Positions 8,202 to 15,833 of a stretch of 64,000 bases of DNA are shown one piece after another; the first letter of the stretch is position 1, and the number at the start of each line of letters is the position of its first letter. Location: contig JABUFA010000012.1 in assembly GCA_013314755.1 (NCBI GenBank), positions 1 to 64,000 on the forward strand. The letters are read 5' to 3'. A program made the position numbers and the translations under genes. The stretch is from Chthonomonadia bacterium (GTDB taxonomy: Bacteria; Armatimonadota; HRBIN16). Under the pieces are notes generated by a model. That model saw only the letters and a program-made list of their open reading frames with translations, searched no databases and was not told the DNA's origin.

Positions 8202-9038
8202 ATGGAAATCGGCATATTGACCGCGCCGTTTGGAGGAGAGCCGCTGGAGGTGGTTGCCGCCTTCGCCGGCGAGCACGGCTTTGCTGCACTGGAGGTGGCT
8301 TCAGGACCTGGCTCCAAACATATCGACATCACCAGCTTCACCCAGGCAGACGCCGACCGAGTGCTGGAACTGCTGGAACGGCGCGCCCTGCGCATCAGCA
8401 GTGTGGCGTTTTACACCAACACCACCCCCGCCGACCCGCAGGAGCGTGCAAAGGTGGTGGACCTGCTGAAGAAGGCGGTGGACGCCGCGAAGATGCTGGA
8501 TGTGGACGTGGTGTGCACCCTGGGCGGAATGCCTGTGCCCGGCAAGGACAAGTTTAAGACCATTGAAACGGAATGTAAAGAGGTCTTTACGCAGGTGGCG
8601 GAGTACGCGGGCGAGCGCGGTGTGAAGATTGCGCTGGAGAACTGGTATGCCACCAACATGCAGGGGCTGGAGCACTGGCGCTGTATGTTCGACGCCGTAC
8701 CGCACGAGAACTTCGGGCTGAACTTCGACCCGTCGCACCTTATCTGGCAGGGAATAGACTATATCGCGGCGGTGCATCACTTCGGCAAGCGCATTTTCCA
8801 TACGCACGCCAAAGACACCGAAATCCGCGAGGACAGGTTGCGCTGGCTGGGCAACCAGCAGATGGGCTGGTGGCGCTATGTGATACCCGGCTTTGGCGCG
8901 GTGCGCTGGGGCGAGTACATCGGCGCCCTGCGTTCGGTCGGCTACGATGGTGTGCTGTCTATCGAGCACGAGGACAGCGCGTTCGGGCGGGAAGAGGGCT
9001 TCCTCGCCGGCAAACGCTACCTCAGCCAGTTCATTTAG
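8202..9038 (+). CDS. Sugar phosphate isomerase/epimerase, TIM barrel (xylose-isomerase-like)
   Basis: A 278-residue protein of the AP-endonuclease-2 / xylose-isomerase-like TIM-barrel family. Visible family features include ALENW (metal-ligand Glu), GLNFDPSHL, FHTHAKDTE and the late SIEHED metal-site segment. It should interconvert a sugar or sugar derivative using a divalent metal. ATG 8202 is preferred over the in-frame GTG at 8193 because GGAGGA at 8185-8190 is too close to the GTG. The xylulokinase gene starts 9 bases after its stop, so the pair likely works in pentose or polyol catabolism. The exact substrate is not readable from the sequence. Confidence 0.8.
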   Translation: MEIGILTAPFGGEPLEVVAAFAGEHGFAALEVASGPGSKHIDITSFTQADADRVLELLERRALRISSVAFYTNTTPADPQERAKVVDLLKKAVDAAKMLDVDVVCTLGGMPVPGKDKFKTIETECKEVFTQVAEYAGERGVKIALENWYATNMQGLEHWRCMFDAVPHENFGLNFDPSHLIWQGIDYIAAVHHFGKRIFHTHAKDTEIREDRLRWLGNQQMGWWRYVIPGFGAVRWGEYIGALRSVGYDGVLSIEHEDSAFGREEGFLAGKRYLSQFI

Positions 9039-9047
9039 GAGGTGCCT

Positions 9048-10577
9048 ATGGCATACCTGCTGGGCATTGACGTCGGCACCAGCGGCACCAAAGCCCTGCT
9101 CATCGACGAGAGCGGGAAGGTAGTGGCGCGTGCGGTCAGCGAGTACCCGCTGTACACGCCGAAGCCACTCTGGGCAGAGCAGGAGCCTGCCGACTGGTGG
9201 CGTGCCACCTGCGAAAGCATTCGCGAGGTGCTGAGCCGGGCGGGCGTCACGGGCGACGAGGTAAAAGGCGTTGGGCTATCGGGGCAGATGCACGGCTCGG
9301 TGTTTCTGGACGAAGACAACCAGGTCATCCGCCCCGCCATCCTGTGGTGCGACCAGCGTACCGCCGCCGAGTGCGAGTGGATTACCGAAACGGTCGGGCG
9401 ACAGCGCATCGTGGAGTTGACCTCCAATCCCGTGCTCACGGGCTTTCAGGCGGGGAAAATCATCTGGCTTCGCAACAACGAGCCGGAGGCATACGCCCGC
9501 GTGCGCAAGGTTCTGCTCCCCAAAGACTACATTCGCTACCTGCTGACCGGCGAGTACGCCACGGAGGTGTCGGATGCTTCGGGCACTTCGCTGTTCAACG
9601 TGCGTCGGCGGCAGTGGGCGGATGAGGTGCTGGATGCCGTCGGTATCCCGCGCGAATGGATGCCGAAGGTGTACGAATCTCCCGAAATCACGGGGCGCAT
9701 CACCGCGCAGGCGGCGAATGCCACCGGTCTGAAGGAGGGAACGCCTGTCGTGGGCGGTGGTGGCGACCAGGCGGCAGGCGCGGTGGGCAACGGCATCGTG
9801 GAGACGGGCGTGGTGTCGGTGTCGGTGGGCACGTCGGGAGTGGTGTTTGCCTTCGCGGACGAACCGGTGGTGGACCCCGGCTTGCGCACGCACACCTTCT
9901 GCCATGCCGTGCCGGGCAAGTGGCATGTGATGGGCGTGATGCTGTCTGCCGGGGGAAGCCTGCGCTGGTGGCGCGATGCGTTCGCTACCGAAGAGAAGAA
10001 CGTCGCCGCGGCGATGGGCGTAGACCCCTACGAGCTGATAACCGCCGAGGCGGCACAGGCTCCGCTGGGCACGGAGGGGATGATATTCCTGCCGTACCTG
10101 ACGGGCGAGCGCACCCCACACGCCGACCCCCATGCGCGCGGCGTCTTTTTCGGAATCACCCTGCGCTCCGACCGCTCGCACTTCGCCCGGGCGATACTGG
10201 AGGGCGTGGCGTTCGGCTTGCGCGACTCGTTTGAGATCCTGCGCGAGATGGGATTGCCCATCACGCAGGTGCGAGCCTCCGGCGGCGGAGCGCGCAGTGC
10301 GGTGTGGCGACAGATTCTCGCCGACGTTTCGGGCTACGACCATGTGACCATCAACGTGGACGAGGGACCGGCGTTCGGCGTAGCTCTGCTCGCGGGCGTG
10401 GGCACAGGGGTCTGGCAGAGCGTGCCCGAGGCGTGCCACGCAACCATTCAGGTGGTCAGCAACACGCCTGCCAATCCCGACGCGCATCGCGCCTACGAGC
10501 CATACTACGCCCTGTATCGCAAACTGTATCAGCACCTGAAGGCGGACTTCGCCGAAGTCGCAGGGCTGATGGAATAG
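9048..10577 (+). CDS. xylB: Xylulokinase
   Basis: A 509-residue FGGY-family carbohydrate kinase. It begins with the phosphate-1 loop GIDVGTSGTK and carries SGQMHG, a signature of xylulokinases, then WCDQRT, GGGGDQAAGAVG and GTSGVVF typical of the family's actin-like ATPase fold. It phosphorylates D-xylulose to xylulose 5-phosphate for the pentose phosphate pathway. ATG 9048 is chosen since AGGAGG at 9037-9042 overlaps the upstream stop and is correctly spaced; the pair is translationally coupled. Length is normal for the family. A related ketose could be the natural substrate, but the SGQMHG motif supports xylulose. Confidence 0.88.
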   Translation: MAYLLGIDVGTSGTKALLIDESGKVVARAVSEYPLYTPKPLWAEQEPADWWRATCESIREVLSRAGVTGDEVKGVGLSGQMHGSVFLDEDNQVIRPAILWCDQRTAAECEWITETVGRQRIVELTSNPVLTGFQAGKIIWLRNNEPEAYARVRKVLLPKDYIRYLLTGEYATEVSDASGTSLFNVRRRQWADEVLDAVGIPREWMPKVYESPEITGRITAQAANATGLKEGTPVVGGGGDQAAGAVGNGIVETGVVSVSVGTSGVVFAFADEPVVDPGLRTHTFCHAVPGKWHVMGVMLSAGGSLRWWRDAFATEEKNVAAAMGVDPYELITAEAAQAPLGTEGMIFLPYLTGERTPHADPHARGVFFGITLRSDRSHFARAILEGVAFGLRDSFEILREMGLPITQVRASGGGARSAVWRQILADVSGYDHVTINVDEGPAFGVALLAGVGTGVWQSVPEACHATIQVVSNTPANPDAHRAYEPYYALYRKLYQHLKADFAEVAGLME

Positions 10578-10580
10578 ACC

Positions 10581-10608
10581 GGTGTGCGCCTGCGAGCAGG
10601 CGCACACC
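10581..10608 (+). terminator. Perfect 13-bp palindrome after xylB
   Basis: GGTGTGCGCCTGC (10581-10593) and GCAGGCGCACACC (10596-10608) are separated by GA, giving a very stable hairpin 3 bases after the xylB stop. No T run follows. It probably ends or protects the sugar operon mRNA and argues against the J-domain gene starting at the GTG at 10582. Confidence 0.6.
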
Positions 10609-10629
10609 CTTACGAAGGTATCGGTAAGC

Positions 10630-11028
10630 ATGTGCCTGCTAGCAATTATCTCGTTCATTCTGGCGTGGAAGATACCGTTCTTCTGGCTGGTCTTTTTCTG
10701 GGCGCTATGGGCAATGGCGCGCCAGAGTGGCCAGCCTCGTGCGCAGTACCAGCAGGTGAACGACAGCTCGCCCCCGCCGCGCACCGCGCCTCCACGTCAG
10801 CATACCCTTTACGACGTGCTGGAGGTCAGTCCGAACGCCTCGCCAGAGGTCATCAAGGCAGCATATCGCCAGCTGGCGATAAAGTATCACCCGGACAGGC
10901 AGGCCGATGCGCGGGCGCGACAGCGAGCGGAGGAACAGATGAAGGCAATCAACGCGGCGTACGAGATACTATCAGACCCTGACCGTCGGGCGGAATACGA
11001 CCGCCGTTTGCGCGAAGGGTTAATTTAG
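10630..11028 (+). CDS. Membrane-anchored J-domain protein
   Basis: A 132-residue protein. Its N-terminus is a hydrophobic membrane segment (about residues 2-28, many Trp and Phe), followed by a Pro/Ser/Gln-rich linker and a C-terminal DnaJ domain. The HPD tripeptide appears in AIKYHPDRQADARA and the DPDRRAEYD end of helix IV is present. It should recruit and stimulate DnaK at the membrane. ATG 10630 is used because the upstream in-frame GTG lies inside the hairpin at 10581-10608; GAAGG at 10614-10618 is a modest ribosome site. It has none of the zinc-finger or substrate domains of true DnaJ. Confidence 0.8.
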   Translation: MCLLAIISFILAWKIPFFWLVFFWALWAMARQSGQPRAQYQQVNDSSPPPRTAPPRQHTLYDVLEVSPNASPEVIKAAYRQLAIKYHPDRQADARARQRAEEQMKAINAAYEILSDPDRRAEYDRRLREGLI

Positions 11029-11049
11029 CAAGAAGGAGGATCCCCAAAG

Positions 11050-11706
11050 ATGAAATGTCCCAAATGCGGTGCCGAAGTGAAGGAGGGGCTGGCTGCGTGC
11101 AGTGTGTGCTTCGCCCCCCTCACCGGTGAAGAAGCCGAGCGTGTAGCAAAAATCGCGAAGGAAACGCCACAGCCCACACCTCAGCCTCGTCGTGCGGCAG
11201 AAACAGTGCCTTCCAGAGGCAAAGGTGGCGGAGTCATCGCGGCGATACTGGTGCTCATCCTGCTGGCGGCGGTCGGAGGAGCCAGCTGGTACTACCTGAT
11301 TTATCTGCGCTCGCCCCAGTACGGTGCAAAGGTCTTTCTGGAGGCAATGAAAGCCAAAGACTACGACAAAATCTACCAGGCGTGCGTGTGGACAGGTCCG
11401 CTTGGCTCCTTCATCACCAGTGGACAGCAGCTCAAACAGGGCTTCGAGATGGCAGAACGCTTGACCGGACAGCAGATAACCTTCCTCGACTCCTACAAAA
11501 TCAAAGACGTCTCCGTGAACCAGGACCGGGCAAGGGTAAAAACCGAGGTAACCTCCAGAGGCAAAAGCAACGACCTAGAAGTGGTCATGGTGAAGCAGAA
11601 CGACGGCACGTGGAAGTGTGACTTCTTCGCGACCTTTGAGCCGATAATAGAAAAAGCCATGCAATCCATGCAGCAGAGACTGCCGGGGTTGCGCCTGGGT
11701 CGCTGA
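11050..11706 (+). CDS. Zinc-ribbon membrane protein with extracytoplasmic domain
   Basis: A 218-residue protein. The N-terminus has a zinc ribbon (CPKCG at residues 3-7 and CSVC at 17-20), then a Pro-rich linker, one transmembrane helix (about 64-86) and an outside domain of roughly 130 residues. That domain, with MKAKDYDKIYQ and a late VMVKQNDGTWKCDF strand, resembles the NTF2-like DUF4878 style of lipoprotein domains. The function is unknown. GGAGGA lies correctly before the ATG, 21 bases after the J-domain gene, so the two membrane proteins may be co-transcribed and could serve in envelope quality control (inference). Confidence 0.75.
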   Translation: MKCPKCGAEVKEGLAACSVCFAPLTGEEAERVAKIAKETPQPTPQPRRAAETVPSRGKGGGVIAAILVLILLAAVGGASWYYLIYLRSPQYGAKVFLEAMKAKDYDKIYQACVWTGPLGSFITSGQQLKQGFEMAERLTGQQITFLDSYKIKDVSVNQDRARVKTEVTSRGKSNDLEVVMVKQNDGTWKCDFFATFEPIIEKAMQSMQQRLPGLRLGR

Positions 11707-11739
11707 TAATTTATCTTACTGACAGGGAGGGCTACCAGT

Positions 11740-14430
11740 ATGTTAAGAACCCTTGGGCTGACGTCGTGTCTCATCCTGATCCTGACCATCGGCGCAAAGG
11801 GACAGGATAACCTTTTTCCTTTCTGGGTGCCGTGGGATTCTGCGCCCACGGGCGTGGCAGATATGAGTGTTCTTCTGCACCGACCGGCTGGTAAGTTCGG
11901 GCATGTACACGTCGGGCAGGATGGGCATTTCTACGTGGGCGCTCAGCGCATCCGCTTCTGGGGCGTGAACATGACGGCAAACGCCTGCTTCCAGCAGAAA
12001 GCAAACGCGCCCAAGGTGGCGATGCGACTGGCAAAGGCAGGGGTGAACGTGGTGCGCTTCCACCATATGGACGCCCCTTGGTCTAATCCATCCCTGATCA
12101 ACTACGCCGCGGGCGGCTCACGCACCCTGAATACCGACGCCCTGGACAGACTGGACTACTTCTTCGCGGAGTTGAAGAAGCTGGGCGTATACGCCAACAT
12201 CAACCTGGTCGTGCACCGACTGTTCTCCTCGCGGGACGGATTGCCCCAGGAGATTGATAGCGTCACCGATATGAAGGACCAGCACGTGATCGGCTTCTTC
12301 TACCAGCCGATGATGGAACTGCAGAAGGAATACGCGCGATTGGTGCTCACGCACCGTAACCCTTATACAGGGCTGACCTACGCCCAGGACCCGGCGGTGG
12401 CGTTCGTGGAGATAAACAACGAGAACGGGCTAATCCACGGCTTTCTGGGAGGCGTCACCGACCGCATCCCCGCCGTCTTTCGCGCCGACCTTCAGAGGCA
12501 GTGGAACGAGTGGCTTATCGCCAAATACGGCAACACCCAGAACCTGCGCCAGGCATGGGGCGAACGCTCGGAGCCGCTGGGCAATGAAATGCTCACCAAC
12601 GGCAACTACACGAACGGACTGAACGGTTGGATTCTGGAGCAACATGCAGGTGCGGTCGCAACCGCCACCCAGAGCACAGATGCCCCATCAGGCTACACCC
12701 GCTCTGTCAGGATACAGGTCACCCAGCCGGGTACCCAGAGCTGGCATGTGCAGTGGGCGCAACCGGGGCTGACAGTAGAAGGCGGGAGACTCTACACCCT
12801 CTCGTTCTGGGCAAAGGCGAGCACGACTCGCAACATCATCGCCACCGTCACGATGGCTCATGACCCCTGGCTGGCGCTTGACGGTTGGAACACGGTTAGC
12901 CTGAGCACGCAATGGCGCCGCTACGAGTTCGTCTTCGTGGTGTCCCAGAGCGATAACAACGCCCGCGTGCTCTTCACCAATATGGGCACGCAGACGGGCA
13001 CCTACTGGATTACGGGCGTCTCCCTGCGCCCGGGAGGCACATTGCGCGTCCTTCCGCCCGACCAGAATCTGGAAACAAAAAGCGTGGCGAACGTCCTGCG
13101 CAGTAACTGGGGAAGCACGCCGGAAGCCATTCAGAAGGATTGGCTCCGTTTCCTGTGGGACAGGGAAGCACGCTACTGGACGGAGATGCGCGACTACCTG
13201 AAAAGCACTCTCGGCGTACGCGCGCTGGTGACCGGCACCATCGTCGGATGCACCACGCCCAACCTGATGGCGACGATGGACCTGGTAGACACCCATTCTT
13301 ACTGGCAGCATCCCGAGTTTCCGGGCGGAAGCTGGGACTCCAGCAACTGGTATATCCGCAACATCTCCATGGTGAACGAGCGCGGCGGCACCCTGGCGGG
13401 GCTGGCGACAAAGCGCGTGCTGGGCAAGCCGCACACTCTCAGCGAGTACAACCATCCCGCGCCCAACACCTACACCAGCGAGGGGCTGATACTCTCCGCC
13501 GCCTACGGGCTTCTGCAGGATTGGGACGCCGTCTACTTCTACACCTATGCCCATCGCAACGACAACCTCGACGCGCGCAAGATTACGGGCTTCTTTGACA
13601 TCGACCAGCACCCGACGCAATGGATAGCCATGGTTGCCGCGGCGGCGATGTTCCTGCGAGGGGACGTTGCGCCGGCGCAGAAGCAGGTGGTGGTCTCCCT
13701 GAACAAGGAGCAGGAAGTACAGGCTCTGCGGAGCAGCTGGGCATGGCGACTGGTAGACGGAGCCGACGCGGGCTTGCGCGGCGAGATGGGACTTCTGCAT
13801 CGGCTGGCGGTAGCGGTAGAGGGACAGAGCGTGCCCGCCGATGCCCTGCGACCAGAGCAGGTCAACGTCAACACCAGTCGCTTCGTGTCGGACACGGGAC
13901 AGCTGGTGTGGGACCTCACCACCGCGGGCAGGGGAGTGGTCACGCTCTCTGCGCCGCGCTCCAAGGCGGTGGTCGGTTTCGGCGGAGGACGAACGTTTGA
14001 CCTGGGCGACGGCGTGCGCGTGGAGCCCGGCAATACCCGCCAGAACGGTTTCGGCGTCATCACGCTGACGGTCAAGCAGGGCACGCTGAGTACGAATCCC
14101 ACTCAGACGGTGCAGATGCTGATAACTGCCACGGGCTATGTGCAAAACACCAACTGGGGCTGGGAGGAACTCGGCGATAATCGCGTGACCGTACGCAATA
14201 ACTGGGGCAGTGCGCCTTCGTTAGTAGAGGGCATTCCCGCCCGCATCACCCTGCCGATGCCAGCCAGCATGGTTCAGGCATGGGCGCTGGACAGTCGCGG
14301 CGCACGCAAAACGCGCCTGCCCATATCCAGCGATTCTACCGGCAGGGCGGTGGTCCAGATTGGTCCGCAGTACCAGACGCTGTGGTATGAGGTAACGGCT
14401 CAGGTGCGCCGTCCGGTCAACCCACGCTGA
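11740..14430 (+). CDS. Secreted GH-A clan glycoside hydrolase with inserted carbohydrate-binding domain
   Basis: An 896-residue secreted enzyme. The signal peptide covers about residues 1-21. A TIM-barrel hydrolase begins near residue 45 (RFWGVN, NVVRFHHMD). E228 in VEINNENG is the candidate acid/base and E569 in TLSEYNHP the candidate nucleophile, matching the clan GH-A layout. Between them, residues about 285-430 form a jelly-roll like CBM4/9 (begins LTNGNYTNGLNGW, ends near YWITGVSLRPGG). After about residue 690 come beta-rich C-terminal domains. It probably cuts a plant or microbial beta-glycan. The exact GH family is not assigned. A GAGGG site lies before the ATG. Confidence 0.72.
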   Translation: MLRTLGLTSCLILILTIGAKGQDNLFPFWVPWDSAPTGVADMSVLLHRPAGKFGHVHVGQDGHFYVGAQRIRFWGVNMTANACFQQKANAPKVAMRLAKAGVNVVRFHHMDAPWSNPSLINYAAGGSRTLNTDALDRLDYFFAELKKLGVYANINLVVHRLFSSRDGLPQEIDSVTDMKDQHVIGFFYQPMMELQKEYARLVLTHRNPYTGLTYAQDPAVAFVEINNENGLIHGFLGGVTDRIPAVFRADLQRQWNEWLIAKYGNTQNLRQAWGERSEPLGNEMLTNGNYTNGLNGWILEQHAGAVATATQSTDAPSGYTRSVRIQVTQPGTQSWHVQWAQPGLTVEGGRLYTLSFWAKASTTRNIIATVTMAHDPWLALDGWNTVSLSTQWRRYEFVFVVSQSDNNARVLFTNMGTQTGTYWITGVSLRPGGTLRVLPPDQNLETKSVANVLRSNWGSTPEAIQKDWLRFLWDREARYWTEMRDYLKSTLGVRALVTGTIVGCTTPNLMATMDLVDTHSYWQHPEFPGGSWDSSNWYIRNISMVNERGGTLAGLATKRVLGKPHTLSEYNHPAPNTYTSEGLILSAAYGLLQDWDAVYFYTYAHRNDNLDARKITGFFDIDQHPTQWIAMVAAAAMFLRGDVAPAQKQVVVSLNKEQEVQALRSSWAWRLVDGADAGLRGEMGLLHRLAVAVEGQSVPADALRPEQVNVNTSRFVSDTGQLVWDLTTAGRGVVTLSAPRSKAVVGFGGGRTFDLGDGVRVEPGNTRQNGFGVITLTVKQGTLSTNPTQTVQMLITATGYVQNTNWGWEELGDNRVTVRNNWGSAPSLVEGIPARITLPMPASMVQAWALDSRGARKTRLPISSDSTGRAVVQIGPQYQTLWYEVTAQVRRPVNPR

Positions 14431-14459
14431 CATCACTGAACGCATCGGGGAGAGGTCGG

Positions 14460-14631
14460 GAGAGGGGTTTGGCATAGCGACCTAACCCCCAGCCCCTTCC
14501 CTGCGAGGGAAGGGGAGCCAGATTCCTCCCCGCCTGCGGGGAGGTCAGGTGGGGCTGTTTGCCCTCTCCTTGTGGGAGATGGTCGTGATGAGGGCTTTTC
14601 CTCCCTGTTTGCGGGGAGGTCAGGTGGGGCT
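14460..14631. repeat. G/C hairpin repeats between convergent genes
   Basis: This spacer holds several hairpins: CCCCTTCCCT (14493-14502) with AGGGAAGGGG (14506-14515), and CCTCCCCGC (14525-14533) with GCGGGGAGG (14536-14544). A 21-base segment starting GCGGGGAGGTCAGG is repeated exactly at 14536-14556 and 14611-14631. They look like dispersed intergenic repeats rather than coding sequence; no ORF of merit crosses them. Confidence 0.7.
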
Positions 14632-14686
14632 TGTTCAGCGGTTGTTAGCCCCCCTGTAGTCCCCCCGCAAGCAGGGGGACGTCCTA

Positions 14687-14712
14687 AGCCCCTGCGACGG
14701 GTCGCAGGGGCT
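14687..14712. terminator. Bidirectional hairpin between convergent glycosidase genes
   Basis: AGCCCCTGCGAC (14687-14698) pairs perfectly with GTCGCAGGGGCT (14701-14712). It lies 5 bases from the stop of the minus-strand GH172-like gene and can end transcripts from both sides. T runs are short. Confidence 0.6.
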
Positions 14713-14717
14713 GTGTG

Positions 14718-15773
14718 TTAACGCGACCAGCGTTCATGCGGCGGCGGCAGGGTGGGGAAGGGGGCGTGCGGTTCCGCCTGATACCAGTACGCCACCGAGG
14801 CGATGTCGTCGGTCAGCGGCTGGAACTTGCCGTTGGGCCACCAGCCTAACGCCTGAATGGTCACCTTCAGGCTCTGCTTGAAGCGGATGGGGTCCATGAT
14901 GTGCCAGCGATACAGCCCATGTTTGGGCACAGCGCCCGGCTCGCGCTGCCACAGGGGATAGCCGGTAAACGGCGCATTGAACGTTTCGCCAAAGCACCAC
15001 GCCCCGCAGAAGTAGTCCTCCGTGCCCGTGCCGCAGATGGTGGGATACTCGGTATCGCCGTCCATGTAGAACTTGATTTCGCCCTCGCCCCACCAGCCAT
15101 CGGAAAGCTGCGTCCACGCCAGGAACGTGCCTACATAATGCCCTTGACCCTTCACGCCGTCCAGAATCACATGCTCGGGGCGTTCTCGCGTGGTCATTGA
15201 GCGTCGCCACTGGGCGTGCAGATAGGCGGCGTTGTCGGGCACTTCGGTGAGGGCGTAGGTAATCTGGTAGAAGAAGCCGTGTATTGGCTCCCAGCGCTGG
15301 TTCTCGATGGTGATTTTCGCTCGTTTGCGGAACGGCATCGGGAAGTAGCAGTTGAACCCGCCCGACGGGTTAACCGCAATCGGGATGGAGACCACATTGT
15401 AGCGCAAGCCGTGACCGTTGCAGAAGAAATCGCCTAGCGGCACCTCTACGGAAGGCGAGGTCTCGTCATCCCAGTACATGCGCAGTATCGTATCCCGGTA
15501 CGCCTTCACGTCCACCGTAATCCAGATGTGCTGGATAATACCCGGTCCGGTGATGTCGGCTAAGGTGGTGACGGTACCGGGTTCAAGCGTGATACACGGA
15601 CGCACCTTCCAGCCTTTGCCCAGCATGGACGCGGCGTTATGCTCATCGGGTTCCGCTTTGGCGCCGCCACCGCGCTCGCCGTTGGGGTTCTCGGCGGAGA
15701 TGGAGCGCGTTTCCGCCGACGAGAGCAGGGGCAGACTGCCAAGCCCCAGGTTCAGCAGGTGCAAACCATCCAT
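14718..15773 (-). CDS. DUF2961 / GH172-family protein
   Basis: A 351-residue protein of the DUF2961 family, part of which has been classified as glycoside hydrolase family 172 (e.g. alpha-D-fructofuranosidase/difructose-anhydride enzymes). The conserved core is visible: GGGAKAEPDEHNAA, WITVD, VPLGDFFCNG and WGEGEIKFYMDGD followed by GTGTEDYF. The Glu residues in GEGE (230, 232) and in TEDYF (252) are candidate catalytic acids by comparison with GH172. No signal peptide is evident, so it likely acts in the cytoplasm. GGGAGG lies well placed before the ATG. It faces the secreted glycosidase convergently, and both suggest saccharolytic metabolism. The substrate is unknown. Confidence 0.8.
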   Translation of the reverse strand: MDGLHLLNLGLGSLPLLSSAETRSISAENPNGERGGGAKAEPDEHNAASMLGKGWKVRPCITLEPGTVTTLADITGPGIIQHIWITVDVKAYRDTILRMYWDDETSPSVEVPLGDFFCNGHGLRYNVVSIPIAVNPSGGFNCYFPMPFRKRAKITIENQRWEPIHGFFYQITYALTEVPDNAAYLHAQWRRSMTTRERPEHVILDGVKGQGHYVGTFLAWTQLSDGWWGEGEIKFYMDGDTEYPTICGTGTEDYFCGAWCFGETFNAPFTGYPLWQREPGAVPKHGLYRWHIMDPIRFKQSLKVTIQALGWWPNGKFQPLTDDIASVAYWYQAEPHAPFPTLPPPHERWSR

Positions 15774-15833
15774 CGGATTCCTCCCTCTGTTGCGTGTGAT
15801 GAACTCACCGCACAGCGTTTCGCGATGGGGTCC

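Noticed and set aside
9276-10784. 502-residue open frame on the minus strand
   Set aside because: Runs opposite xylB and across the following hairpin; composition is typical of an antisense shadow.
12688-14145. 485-residue open frame on the minus strand
   Set aside because: Antisense shadow of the secreted glycosidase gene.
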